Part shown: piece by piece, positions 9,410 through 17,493 of the stretch
Layout: every line of letters begins with the position of its first letter
Position numbering within the stretch: the first letter of the stretch is position 1
Origin: Sphingomonas alpina
Lineage (GTDB): Bacteria; Pseudomonadota; Alphaproteobacteria; Sphingomonadales; Sphingomonadaceae
DNA: 64,000 nt
Assembly: GCF_014490665.1 (NCBI RefSeq)
Contig: NZ_CP061038.1
Span: forward strand, 124,001 to 188,000
Direction: 5' to 3'
Notes under the pieces: model-generated
Told to the model about the DNA's origin: nothing
Seen by the model: the letters and a program-made list of their open reading frames with translations, nothing else
Database searches by the model: none
Program-made: the position numbers and the translations under genes

Positions 9410-9533
9410 CGCGGTCGATTGGGCCGCGCTGGCGTTTGCCGGAGCGCGGCCCAATCGCGCTTGCCATCCACCCCATGCCGCGCCCATAAAATGCGCACTG
9501 GGTTCCAGGCTTCAGGCAAGGCGGGGAAGACCG

Positions 9534-10073
9534 ATCAAACCGGACGCACCTTCAGGCGATCAAACCTCCGTCACCTCGGGCGACCTGGTCGCATCGCTAT
9601 ATGACGAATTGCACAGCATTGCGCGACGCGAACATTTTCGTGCCGGTGGCCGCCAGACGCTGCAGACCACCGCGTTGATCAACGAAGCCTATCTCAAGCT
9701 GCACAAGCGCGACGGTTGGGAAAGTCGGACGCACTTTCTGGGCTGCGCCGCCACCGCCATCCGGCACATCCTGATCGACGCGGCGCGAGCTCGGCTGGCG
9801 TCCAAGCGCGATGCTCCGACCTATTCTTTCACTCAAAGCCTGGATACGCTTGCCGCCGCCATACCGGAGGATGCGCAGGTCGTCCGGCTGGGGGACGCGC
9901 TGAAGCAGCTTTCCGAACTCGATCCCAATCTTGCGCAGGTGGTCGATTGCCGCTTCTTCGCCGGGCTGGACGAACGCGAGACCGCGGCCGTGCTTGGCGT
10001 CAGCGATCGCACGGTAAGGCGCTGGTGGACTCAAGCGCGCGCGCTGATCTATCGCGAGATGGTAACCGACTAG
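9534..10073 (+). CDS. ECF-type RNA polymerase sigma factor (Sig-70_X6-like), start uncertain
   Basis: Sigma-70 family factor of the ECF type often paired with Ser/Thr kinases. Region 2 reads LVASLYDELHSIARREHF...TTALINEAYLKL, and region 4 ends DERETAAVLGVSDRTVRRWWTQARA, a helix-turn-helix. Conserved sequence begins near 9570, but no in-frame ATG, GTG or TTG exists between the upstream dipeptidase and TTG 9609, which would cut region 2. An ATC at 9534 is preceded by GCGGGGAAGA at good spacing and is the best candidate; CTG 9585 is another. Either a rare start codon is used or a frameshift has separated an ATG at 9491 from the body. The stop shares CTAG with the stop of the convergent kinase, which probably works with this factor. 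Confidence 0.8.
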   Translation: MKPDAPSGDQTSVTSGDLVASLYDELHSIARREHFRAGGRQTLQTTALINEAYLKLHKRDGWESRTHFLGCAATAIRHILIDAARARLASKRDAPTYSFTQSLDTLAAAIPEDAQVVRLGDALKQLSELDPNLAQVVDCRFFAGLDERETAAVLGVSDRTVRRWWTQARALIYREMVTD

Positions 10074-12511
10074 CGCGCGCTGGCGATGCGTGCGCGGATC
10101 GGCGGAAAGCCCTTCAGATTGGCGGCTCCGGCCGGCCCCATCGCCCTGATGATCGCCTCGGAACGATCGAGCGCCGCGCTCGCCTCGTCCAGACGCCCCT
10201 GCTTCAGCCGGACGATCGCCTGGGTGCGCGCGAGCATGGCATGCGGCAGCCCGGGTTTAGCGATCGCCGTCACCAAAGGGGCGACTTCGCCCACCACCTT
10301 GTCCGCGCTCGTGACATCGCCGGTTTCAGCCATCGCCTCGGCCAGCCCAAGTCCGATGACGAGCGTGGACAGGGCCCCTTGTCCCACATACTCGGTTGCG
10401 ATGGGGCGTGCTTCGGCCAGAACGCGCCGCGCCTCGTCGAACTTGCCGAGCGCAAGCTTGGCCCGGCCGAGTGCACCCAGGTCGGCCGCGAGGCCTGCCG
10501 ACGGACCGAACACGGACTTGCGCTGCGCGGCGACGCGCTCGAAGATCACCTCGGCCCGGGCAACCTCGTCCAGCTTCAGAAGCCTGATTCCCTTGAGCTG
10601 CATGATCGCCAGCCCCTGCGTGCTTTTCTCCAGCCCGGTGCGTTTCAGCGCAGCGTCGGCCTGGGCGAAAACCGCGGGCATCGCATCGAGCCGATTGGCC
10701 TCGACCATATAGACGAGCAGATTGTTGTAGAGCGTCAGCAGGTCGCGGTGATTCTCCACATAGACCCGATCCGCCTCCGGCATCGCGTCCGCAAGCAGCC
10801 GGATTGCGCTGTCATAGTCGCCTCCACGGCGGGCAAGTTGCGCACGACCGCCGATCACCTCCAGCCGTTCGGTGCGGAAGCGCGCAGGGTCGGTGCGGAA
10901 CACGGCATCGGCGGCATCAAGCAATGGCGCCATGTCGTCCGACTTGTTCATCGCGGCGGCCGAAGAGGCGAGGCGGAGCTTGATCTCCGCGGTCGCGACG
11001 GCGTCGTTGCCACCGATCCCCCGCGCCAGCGCGCGACGCAGCAATACGTCAGCGCCCGCCGCATCCTCCAGATTGACGTAGAGGTCCGACAACGTAGTGA
11101 TCAGCGTCGCCGATCGCGCGCTGTTGTCGAGCGAGCCGACCAGCCGCTCGGCGGTCTTGTCGAGCATCTGCTTCACCGTCGCGTCCGCCCCGGCATCGGT
11201 TTCCGCGGTGTCCCGGAACATGACGGTGAGCATCCGGTTGATCGCATCGGAGCGTCGCGCCTCGTCCAGCGCCACATCGCGCTCGATCGCGGTCTGCCGC
11301 GCCTGCCAGGCGATACCACCCGCGCCGACCAGGATCGCGACGATCGCCGCGGCGCTTGCCGTCACCGCCCAGCGATACCGTCGCACGAAACGCCCGACCA
11401 TATAGCGGGTCGAACCGGCACGCGCCTGGACCGGGCGCAGTTCCTGATGGCGCCGGAGGTCGTCCGCCAGATCGATCGCGCCGCGGTAGCGTTCCTGTGG
11501 AGAGCGTCGCATTGCCTTGAGAATGATCGCGTCGAGATCGCCGGCGATCCGGCCGCTGGCGATCGGTGCACCGACGCGGTCCGCCGTCTTGCTCGGCAGC
11601 GGGGGATCCTCGTGCAGCACCCGGCGGATGATCGAGGGAACAGATGCGCCTTCGCGGTGCCAGGGCCCGGCCCCGGTCACCAGCTCGAACAGGATCACGC
11701 CGAGCGCATAGACATCCGCCGCGACCGTCGCCGTGCCCCCGCCGAGCTGTTCCGGCGCAGCATAGTCGGGCGTCAGGATCGCTTGAGTCGCCATGGGCGC
11801 CGCGGCGCTGTCATCGAGCAGTCGCGCGATGCCAAAATCGAGCAGACGGACGCGCCCGGCGGTGTCGATCAGGATATTCGATGGTTTGAGATCGCGGTGG
11901 ATCACCAGATTTGCATGGGCATAGCCGACCGCATCGCAAATCTCGCGGAACAGCCTGAGCCGTGTGTCCAGATCGGCCCCCGTGCGCCGGCACCAGGCGT
12001 CGATCGGTTCGCCTTCGACATATTCCATCGCCATATAGGGGCGGCCATCGGGGCCGATGCCGCCGTCGATCAGCCGGGCGATGCCGCGATGCTCGAGCCG
12101 CGCAAGCACACGACGTTCACGGTCGAACAATCCGCCCTGCTCGGCCGCCTCGGCGCGCAGCATCTTGAGTGCGACACGCTGTTCGAAATCCGTACTGGTC
12201 CGGTGTGCGAGATAGACTTCACCCATGCCACCGCGCCCGATCAGCCGGTCGATGGTGAAGGCGCCGATCTCCTCGCCGGCGGCAAGCGAGCTATACCCCG
12301 TTGCCGGGTCGGGCAGGGAGAGGTCAGGGGGCGACATTTCGAAGATGCCGTCGCTCGACGCGGCGTCGAGCAGGGAGGTCACATGCGCGAGAAGGTCTGG
12401 TGAGACCTTCGAGCGACGCAGCCGCTTGTCGCGTTCCTCCGGCTTGAGGTCGATCAACTCGTCAAACAGAGCCTGGACCTTGGTCCAGTCCTCCCCGTTC
12501 AAATCCTTCAT
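10070..12511 (-). CDS. Transmembrane serine/threonine protein kinase with TPR-like sensor region
   Basis: 813-residue Hanks-type kinase. An N-terminal region of about 80 residues precedes the catalytic domain: glycine loop IGRGGMGEVYLAH (91-103), ATP lysine K116 in VALK, catalytic HRD D207 in HRDLKPSN, DFG D225, APE at 252-254. One membrane helix follows at about 381-402, so the kinase is cytoplasmic and the roughly 410-residue C-terminal part is periplasmic; that part consists of helical repeats that look like divergent TPRs. It converges with the ECF sigma gene, sharing CTAG at 10070-10073, a pairing seen for this sigma class. The kinase may control the sigma factor by phosphorylation (inference). 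Upstream of its start lies repeat array A. Confidence 0.92.
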   Translation of the reverse strand: MKDLNGEDWTKVQALFDELIDLKPEERDKRLRRSKVSPDLLAHVTSLLDAASSDGIFEMSPPDLSLPDPATGYSSLAAGEEIGAFTIDRLIGRGGMGEVYLAHRTSTDFEQRVALKMLRAEAAEQGGLFDRERRVLARLEHRGIARLIDGGIGPDGRPYMAMEYVEGEPIDAWCRRTGADLDTRLRLFREICDAVGYAHANLVIHRDLKPSNILIDTAGRVRLLDFGIARLLDDSAAAPMATQAILTPDYAAPEQLGGGTATVAADVYALGVILFELVTGAGPWHREGASVPSIIRRVLHEDPPLPSKTADRVGAPIASGRIAGDLDAIILKAMRRSPQERYRGAIDLADDLRRHQELRPVQARAGSTRYMVGRFVRRYRWAVTASAAAIVAILVGAGGIAWQARQTAIERDVALDEARRSDAINRMLTVMFRDTAETDAGADATVKQMLDKTAERLVGSLDNSARSATLITTLSDLYVNLEDAAGADVLLRRALARGIGGNDAVATAEIKLRLASSAAAMNKSDDMAPLLDAADAVFRTDPARFRTERLEVIGGRAQLARRGGDYDSAIRLLADAMPEADRVYVENHRDLLTLYNNLLVYMVEANRLDAMPAVFAQADAALKRTGLEKSTQGLAIMQLKGIRLLKLDEVARAEVIFERVAAQRKSVFGPSAGLAADLGALGRAKLALGKFDEARRVLAEARPIATEYVGQGALSTLVIGLGLAEAMAETGDVTSADKVVGEVAPLVTAIAKPGLPHAMLARTQAIVRLKQGRLDEASAALDRSEAIIRAMGPAGAANLKGFPPIRARIASAR

Positions 12512-12618
12512 GCCCGGGCCCCCTCAAGCGGATTGGAGACTCGCCCCAATCAATATCGGAATAACGATCCTGATCGACCCGATGCACAATTGATAGAGCA
12601 GCGATGCGACATGATTTT

Positions 12619-12753
12619 CCCCTGTTATCCGGCGAAAAAAATCGACCCCTGTTATGTTGGAAATCGGCATCGAATTTGGGGTTATTTATGAATGTCTTGA
12701 CCCCCTCCACCGCTGTTATGCGGAACAGGGGTGAGGGCAGGGAACAACAGCGG
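12619..12753. repeat. Array A of CCCCTGTTAT/AACAGGGG half-sites in a 408-bp intergenic region
   Basis: Between the HD gene end (12920) and the kinase start (12511) there is no convincing gene. It holds CCCCTGTTAT at 12619-12628 and 12646-12655, CCGCTGTTAT at 12710-12719, then AACAGGGG at 12724-12731 and AACAGCGG at 12746-12753. Each forward variant (CCC or CCG at bases 1-3) has its exact reverse complement in the same locus. The local sequence is AT-richer than neighbouring genes. Related arrays lie at 33181-33373 and 56669-56880. Function unknown. Confidence 0.75.
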
Positions 12754-12919
12754 ACAGACCGGGGGTTGTGCCGCACTGGATCGAATCCGCCCGATCTTGT
12801 TATCTTGACGGTGGAAAGAGCGGGACGAAAGCCGAACGGGCTCATATCCGGCGCGATGTTGCCATGATCGATGCAGCTATTGAATCACGTCCGGCCGTAC
12901 TGCGGTGACGACTCTGTGG

Positions 12920-13561
12920 TCAGTCCGGCCAGGCCGAGCCGAGGATGATGCTGCAGAAGTTCAGCCGCTGATAGGAAGGATCCTTGAGCGCAAGCACATC
13001 GGCCTTCACATTGCCGAAAGTGGTCAGTGGCTTGCCGATCGTACCCTGCGCGAAATGATCGATGATGCCGTGCTTGAAATCATGTTCGCGCGGATGGTGC
13101 GCACAGACATGGTCGCGCTGGTCGGCGGTGAAGTCATGATAGGCGATGCCGAGCACGTCCATCTCGACTCCGGCGGTGACCAGAGCGACTGTCGGCCGCA
13201 TATGTTCAGGGATGCCCGGCGTGGTGTGGAGCGCGATTGACGCCCAGACATCGTCGATATCGCGTTCCGGCAGGCCATAGCCGGTGAGGAAATCGCGCGC
13301 CGCATTGGCGCCGTCAACTTCGAAGCGCAGATCCTTGCTGGCATGGGCCTGGGTCAGGCCCATATCGTGGAACATCGCGCCGATATAGAGCAGTTCGGGA
13401 TCATAACCGATGCCGCGCCGCGCAGCGGTCAATGCACCCCATAGGAATACACGGCGGCTGTGATTGTAGAGCAGATCATCCTCGGTATCGCGGACGAGCT
13501 CGGTCGCGGCGCGCGCCATGGTGCTGTCGGGAATGGCAATCCCTGCGATGGTGGTGGTCAT
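12920..13561 (-). CDS. HD-domain hydrolase, cyanamide hydratase-like
   Basis: 213-residue HD-superfamily protein. I start it at the ATG at 13561, preceded by AGGAGA, rather than the longer frame. Metal ligands of the HD fold are visible: YNHSRRVFLWG, then IGAMFHDMGL (the HD pair), SIALHTTPGIPEH and a later Asp. The YNHSRRVF start and overall length resemble the cyanamide hydratase-like branch rather than nucleotide phosphohydrolases. It is transcribed away from a GlxA-type regulator across a 208-bp gap, which probably controls it. Substrate unknown; a small nitrile, cyanamide or related hydrolase is one possibility. Confidence 0.82.
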   Translation of the reverse strand: MTTTIAGIAIPDSTMARAATELVRDTEDDLLYNHSRRVFLWGALTAARRGIGYDPELLYIGAMFHDMGLTQAHASKDLRFEVDGANAARDFLTGYGLPERDIDDVWASIALHTTPGIPEHMRPTVALVTAGVEMDVLGIAYHDFTADQRDHVCAHHPREHDFKHGIIDHFAQGTIGKPLTTFGNVKADVLALKDPSYQRLNFCSIILGSAWPD

Positions 13562-13769
13562 GAAAATCTCCTGTGACGGGCATGACGGGTCGTGGCGTGA
13601 CTCGCGCACGCGGTGGCCAACCCGGCGGTTGTTACGGTGACGCTCCGCTCGACGAGGCGTGACGCTTTATCTGCGGTGTGAGATCTTGCGCGGCAATGCC
13701 GCTTGCCCATCGGATCGGGACAATGGCACATGATTTCGCGCCATCGTCATGGCGTGCGGGAATTGGGCA

Positions 13770-14735
13770 ATGGCGGTGCAGACGGTCGCGGTAGTGATCC
13801 ATGACGGCGTGCAGGCGCTGGACGTGGCCGGCCCGGTCGATGTCTTCGCCGAAACCAACGCATTCATAGCATTGGAGGACCGCTACGAGTCTTTGCTGGT
13901 CGCCGCCGATCGCGATCCGGTGCGCGCGTCCAACGGGATGCGCCTGTTGCCCGACCTGAGTTTTGCCGACCCCCTGCCCGAGGCTGCGATCGTGCTGGTC
14001 GCGGGCGGCCCGGCCTTGCCCGATGCTCCCTCGGATGCCGTGATGTCGGATTGGCTCAGGGCTGCGTCGGAGCGTGCTGCGCTTTACGGATCGATCTGCA
14101 CCGGTGCGTTCGCGCTTGGCCATGCCGGGCTGCTCGACGAGCACCGGGTAACCACGCATTGGCAGAACGCACAGCGTCTTGCCGCGTTGTTTCCCAATGC
14201 GCAGGTCGAGCATGACCGGATTCATCTGCGCGATGGTCGCCTGGTGACCTCGGCCGGCGTCACGGCGGGGATTGATCTCGCGCTTTCGCTGGTCAGCGAA
14301 CGCCATGGCCCTGCGATCGCGTTGCTGGTGGCGAAGCGGCTGGTCGTGACGGCGCAGCGCCAGGGCGGGCAATCGCAGTTCAGCCCCTTCCTGACTGCGC
14401 CGGCCGACGAGACGTCACCGATCGCGCGAGTTCAGGTCCATGTGATGGAGTATATCCGGGACCGGCACACCCTGCGGATGCTGGCGGACGGCGTCGGCAT
14501 GAGCACGCGCACCCTCGCACGCCTGTTCGTCCAGGAAACCGGCATCACGCCGCATGAATTCGTCGAGCGCGCGCGGGTCGATGCCGCGCGCAACCTGCTC
14601 GAAGGCACTGGCCTGGCGTTGAAGGCGGTCGCGTTCGATTGCGGCTTCGGCACGGCGGACCGGATGCGGGCGGTGTTCGTGCAGCGGTTGGGCATTTCGC
14701 CGGCACAGTATCGCGCGAGTTTTCGCCGCGAGTGA
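13770..14735 (+). CDS. GlxA-family AraC-type transcriptional regulator (DJ-1/PfpI + HTH)
   Basis: 321-residue regulator. Residues 1-170 form a DJ-1/PfpI-like domain: VAVVIHDGVQALDVAGPVDV and YGSICTGAFALGHAGLL with the nucleophile-elbow cysteine in SICTG, then RVTTHW. The C-terminal 100 residues are an AraC/XylS double helix-turn-helix (LADGVGMSTRTLARLF and KAVAFDCGFGTADRMRAVF). I prefer ATG 13770, where the domain begins; ATG 13749 in the same frame would add seven residues. It is divergent from the HD hydrolase gene at 13561, the likely target. Ligand unknown. Confidence 0.9.
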   Translation: MAVQTVAVVIHDGVQALDVAGPVDVFAETNAFIALEDRYESLLVAADRDPVRASNGMRLLPDLSFADPLPEAAIVLVAGGPALPDAPSDAVMSDWLRAASERAALYGSICTGAFALGHAGLLDEHRVTTHWQNAQRLAALFPNAQVEHDRIHLRDGRLVTSAGVTAGIDLALSLVSERHGPAIALLVAKRLVVTAQRQGGQSQFSPFLTAPADETSPIARVQVHVMEYIRDRHTLRMLADGVGMSTRTLARLFVQETGITPHEFVERARVDAARNLLEGTGLALKAVAFDCGFGTADRMRAVFVQRLGISPAQYRASFRRE

Positions 14736-14829
14736 GGTGGAGAATAGTTGCGCGGGGCAGGTGGGTCGGGCGTATAGCGGCGCGTCGCGCGGTGCGACGG
14801 AATCACGGATCAAGCCGACCGGAGGCACA

Positions 14830-15282
14830 ATGGCGGGACTATATTTCGAGCAGTTCGAGGTTGGGCGGAAATTCGTCCATGAGATCCGGCGTACCGTGAC
14901 CGACATGGACAATATCCTGTTCTCCGCGCTGACGCATAATCCCGCGGCGATCCATATAGATCATGCCTATGCCGCAACCACCGAGTTCGGCAAACCGTTG
15001 ATGAATTCGCTGTTCACGCTCGGGCTGGTGATCGGATTGAGCGTGCAGGACACGACGTTCGGCACAACCATCGCCAATCTCGGCATGAGCGAGACGAGCT
15101 TTCCCAAGCCGGTCTTTGCCGGCGACACCATCCGGGTCGAAACCGAAGTGAAGGCGCTCCGCGCGTCCAATTCGCGGCCGGGGCAGGGAATTGTCACCTT
15201 CGAGCATATGGGCCTCAACCAGCGCGACGAGATTGTCGTGCGCACGTTGCGCGCGGCGCTGATGATGGCGCAGCCCGGCTAG
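14830..15282 (+). CDS. MaoC-like hot-dog dehydratase
   Basis: 150-residue MaoC-family protein, a hot-dog fold that hydrates or dehydrates acyl-CoA thioesters. The signature DMDNILFSALTHNPAAIHID carries the catalytic Asp/His pair of (R)-specific enoyl-CoA hydratases and beta-methylmalyl-CoA dehydratases; FPKPVFAGDTIRVETEV follows. The ATG at 14830 has GGAGG at 14821-14825, so the longer in-frame opening is not used. It stands alone between the GlxA regulator and a repeat-containing gap. The precise substrate cannot be told. Confidence 0.85.
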   Translation: MAGLYFEQFEVGRKFVHEIRRTVTDMDNILFSALTHNPAAIHIDHAYAATTEFGKPLMNSLFTLGLVIGLSVQDTTFGTTIANLGMSETSFPKPVFAGDTIRVETEVKALRASNSRPGQGIVTFEHMGLNQRDEIVVRTLRAALMMAQPG

Positions 15283-15329
15283 AGACGGATCGACTGTCCG
15301 GGAGAGCGGCTCGCCAGCGGCCGCGAATG

Positions 15330-15480
15330 ATGGTTCGCGCAGAGGCGCTGAGGACGCAGAGATCATATCGTGCGCAGTCAGCGCCTGTCGTTGTGCTGCC
15401 TATTTGACCCGGTTTATCGTTGCGAACGCCAGCGCCGCTGACGAACCATTTCCGCGTCCTCTGCGCCTCCGCGCGTACCC
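15330..15480. repeat. Imperfect inverted REP-like pair (GCAGAGGCGC family)
   Basis: The segment at 15330-15364 (containing TTCGCGCAGAGGCGCTGAGG) reappears inverted and about 80% identical at 15443-15480 (CGTCCTCTGCGCCTCCGCGC). The 306-bp gap between the MaoC and ArsR genes holds this pair and the ArsR promoter, with no gene. It looks like a REP/BIME-type element. Confidence 0.6.
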
Positions 15481-15543
15481 CCTTCTTGCTTGCCGCCCTG
15501 CGCATGTCGGCCAAGGCGGGTTTGCCCCCCCGCAAATATATTA

Positions 15544-15594
15544 AACCATATGGTTGACAATTGGCGTGCTTCGCCAATATACAACCATATGGTT
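15544..15594 (+). promoter_or_regulatory. 51-bp near-perfect palindromic promoter/operator of the ArsR operon
   Basis: Two copies of the perfect 12-bp palindrome AACCATATGGTT lie at 15544-15555 and 15583-15594. Between them is TTGACA (15554-15559), an 18-bp spacer, and TATACA (15578-15583). The spacer itself is a dyad, ATTGGCG-TGCTT-CGCCAAT. The whole region is nearly symmetric about 15569. The expected transcription start, about 7 bp past the -10, falls on the ATG at 15589, so the mRNA is probably leaderless and the ArsR protein probably represses itself from both sites. Confidence 0.8.
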
Positions 15595-15936
15595 GAACGA
15601 CTCGACGCCACTTTCGCTGCTCTTTCGGACCCGACGCGCCGTGCCATGCTTGCGAGCATGGCGGGGGGAGAGCGCAGCATCGGCGAACTCGCTGCACCGC
15701 ACGCGATGAGCTTCGCTGGCGCCGCCAAACATGTGAAGGCGCTGGAACGTGCCGGACTGGTCGAGCGCCGCAAGGCGGGGCGGACGCAGCTCTGCCGGCT
15801 GCGCGCCGAACCGCTGCGGGAAGCTCAAGCCTGGTTGCGCCAGTGGGAGCAGTTCTGGACCGTCCGCCTCGACGCGCTCGAGGCGTTTATCGCGGCCGTC
15901 CCTCAGGTCAGCCCAGAGACACCCGAGGAGAGATAG
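15589..15936 (+). CDS. ArsR-family transcriptional regulator
   Basis: 115-residue winged-helix regulator of the ArsR/SdpR type. It opens VERLDATFAALSDPTRRAML, the classic first helix, then IGELAAPHAMSFAGAAKHVKALERAGL (recognition helix) and a wing with RRKAGRTQLCRL. There are no cysteine pairs of the metal-sensing kind, and it belongs to the group that heads VOC/SRPBCC operons. I choose ATG 15589 because homology starts there and the promoter -10 lies six bases upstream, implying a leaderless message; ATG 15550 would fall inside the promoter. The next gene starts two bases after its stop, with GAGGAGA inside the end of this gene. Confidence 0.9.
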   Translation: MVERLDATFAALSDPTRRAMLASMAGGERSIGELAAPHAMSFAGAAKHVKALERAGLVERRKAGRTQLCRLRAEPLREAQAWLRQWEQFWTVRLDALEAFIAAVPQVSPETPEER

Positions 15937-15937
15937 G

Positions 15938-16333
15938 ATGAAGATCACATTGTCGACGATCATCGTCGATGATCAGCCCAAGGCGCTTGCCTTCTATACC
16001 GGCACGCTGGGCTTCGTCGAAAAGGTCAATATCCCGATGGGACCGGTGAGCTGGATCACCCTGGCCTCGCCGGAACAGCCCGATGGCGCGCAGATTTCGC
16101 TCGAACCGGCCGGTTTCCCGTTCGTGCAGGAGTATCAGCGCGCGTTGAAGGACAATGGCGTGCCGCTCACCGCTTTTGCCGTGGCCGATGTCCAGGCCGA
16201 GCATGACCGGCTGACCGCGGCCGGCGTGGCCTTCAAATCACCGCCGCGCAAGGGCGAGGGGACCACGCCGACCACGGCGATGTTCGACGATCGCTGCGGT
16301 AACTGGATCATGATCTACGAGGACGCGAAATGA
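15938..16333 (+). CDS. VOC/glyoxalase-superfamily protein
   Basis: 131-residue vicinal-oxygen-chelate protein with two beta-alpha-beta-beta-beta modules: ITLSTIIVDDQPKALAFYTGTLGF in the first and TTPTTAMFDDRCGNWIMIYE in the second, with the closing Glu that is usually a metal ligand. It is the second gene of the ArsR operon, with a strong ribosome site in the preceding coding end, and it overlaps the next start by ATGA. Members act as glyoxalases, dioxygenases or antibiotic-binding proteins; the role here is unknown. Confidence 0.85.
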   Translation: MKITLSTIIVDDQPKALAFYTGTLGFVEKVNIPMGPVSWITLASPEQPDGAQISLEPAGFPFVQEYQRALKDNGVPLTAFAVADVQAEHDRLTAAGVAFKSPPRKGEGTTPTTAMFDDRCGNWIMIYEDAK

Positions 16334-16776
16334 GCGCGCCGGTCATCCTGACCGTGACGCGTGATTTCGCCGCGCCGCCGGAACGCGTGTTCGACGCCTG
16401 GCTCGATCCGGCTCAGGCGGGCAGGTTCCTGTTCGCGACACCCGGTGGCGAAATGCAGACGGTCGAGATCGATGCCCGGGTCGGCGGCCGTGCGCTGATC
16501 GTCGAGCGGCGGCCGGCGGGTGATGCCGGGCACCGGCTCCAATATGAGGTGATCGATCGCCCGACCCGGCTCGTATTCCTGTTCGCCGCCGATCCGGCGG
16601 AAGAGGGTGAATGGAGTCGCGTATCGATCGCGATTGCCGCCACCGATCGGGGGGCAACCCTGACGCTGACTCACGAAATGGACCCGCAACGGGCCGCCTA
16701 TGAGGACCGGACCCGTGAGGGCTGGACCATGATCCTGAACACGCTCGCGCCTATAATGGAGAAGAATGATGATTGA
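16330..16776 (+). CDS. SRPBCC (AHSA1-like) domain protein 1
   Basis: 148-residue START/Bet v1-like protein of the Aha1 C-terminal type. VTRDFAAPPERVFDAWLDPAQAGRFLF is the typical first strand and helix; the closing REGWTMILNTLAPIM is the long C-terminal helix that caps a hydrophobic pocket. It starts within the VOC stop codon and overlaps the next SRPBCC gene by 11 bp, so all four genes of the operon are probably translated together. Such proteins bind small hydrophobic ligands or act as cyclases/hydrolases; no catalytic residues can be assigned. Confidence 0.85.
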   Translation: MSAPVILTVTRDFAAPPERVFDAWLDPAQAGRFLFATPGGEMQTVEIDARVGGRALIVERRPAGDAGHRLQYEVIDRPTRLVFLFAADPAEEGEWSRVSIAIAATDRGATLTLTHEMDPQRAAYEDRTREGWTMILNTLAPIMEKNDD

Positions 16777-17290
16777 TCTGCAGCACCCGGCCGCCGACAC
16801 GATCCGCATGGAACGCACGCTCGACGCGCCGATCGAAACGGTATGGCGCTGGCTGGTCGAGCCGGAATTGCGCAGCCAGTGGTTCGCCGGTGGCGCGATC
16901 GAGTCTCATGAGGGCGGAGCGGTCGAACTGGTGTTCGACCATGACAATCTGTCGACTGACGACGTGCCTTATCCCGAGCGATTCAAGGCTGGAAAAGGTC
17001 ATGTCGCGCGCGAAACGGTGGTTGTCTATGATCCGCCGCACCGCCTCGCCTTTACTTGGAGCGGCGGCAAGGAAGGGGTCGCGACCTTCGACCTTTCATC
17101 CGATGGCGTGCGCACCAAATTGGTGCTGACGCATAACGGGATCAGCGGCCCGGCAGGCCTCGCCAATTTCGGCGGCGGCTGGCACTCGCATCTCGCTGTG
17201 CTCCAGGCGAAGCTGTCGGGCGGGTCGGTGCGCGATTTCTGGACGCTGCACGCGCAGTCCGAAGCGGCGGTCAAGGCAGCTCTTGCCTGA
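16766..17290 (+). CDS. SRPBCC (AHSA1-like) domain protein 2
   Basis: 174-residue second SRPBCC protein. TIRMERTLDAPIETVWRWLV opens the fold, and GGWHSHLAVLQAKLSGG forms the C-terminal helix. GGAGAAG precedes two tandem ATG codons (16766, 16769); the first is used here. It ends the ArsR-VOC-SRPBCC-SRPBCC operon and converges with the thiolase gene across a REP-containing gap. It is not a recent duplicate of its neighbour, since the two differ clearly outside the fold motifs, so they may form a heteromeric pair or act on different ligands. Confidence 0.85.
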   Translation: MMIDLQHPAADTIRMERTLDAPIETVWRWLVEPELRSQWFAGGAIESHEGGAVELVFDHDNLSTDDVPYPERFKAGKGHVARETVVVYDPPHRLAFTWSGGKEGVATFDLSSDGVRTKLVLTHNGISGPAGLANFGGGWHSHLAVLQAKLSGGSVRDFWTLHAQSEAAVKAALA

Positions 17291-17377
17291 CTTTGCAGTT
17301 GCCCGGTTCTTCCTCAGGTGAAGGCCGGGTGGCGGCTCGGAACATCAATGGGCTCGCTGGAATCCAACCACCCTTCG

Positions 17378-17447
17378 GCCCCGGACTAGATCCGGGGCTG
17401 TCGAAGACCAAGTGATGCGCATGCCCTTCGACGGGCTCGGGGCGAAC
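17378..17447. repeat. REP-like elements between convergent genes
   Basis: GCCCCGGA-CTAGA-TCCGGGGC (17378-17398) is an 8-bp-arm hairpin. It is followed at about 17420-17447 by CCCTTCGACGGGCTCGGGGC, one arm of the REP family whose other copies lie at 20965, 24107 and 25960. The 203-bp gap separates the ends of the SRPBCC and thiolase genes and otherwise holds nothing recognisable. Confidence 0.6.
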
Positions 17448-17493
17448 GGTGGCAAATCAATCCAACTCTCAACAGTTCTGGATCCACGAACCG

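Noticed and set aside
9716..12403. 895-codon plus-strand frame opposite the kinase
   Set aside because: Shadow of the kinase gene; the minus-strand frame has all kinase motifs.
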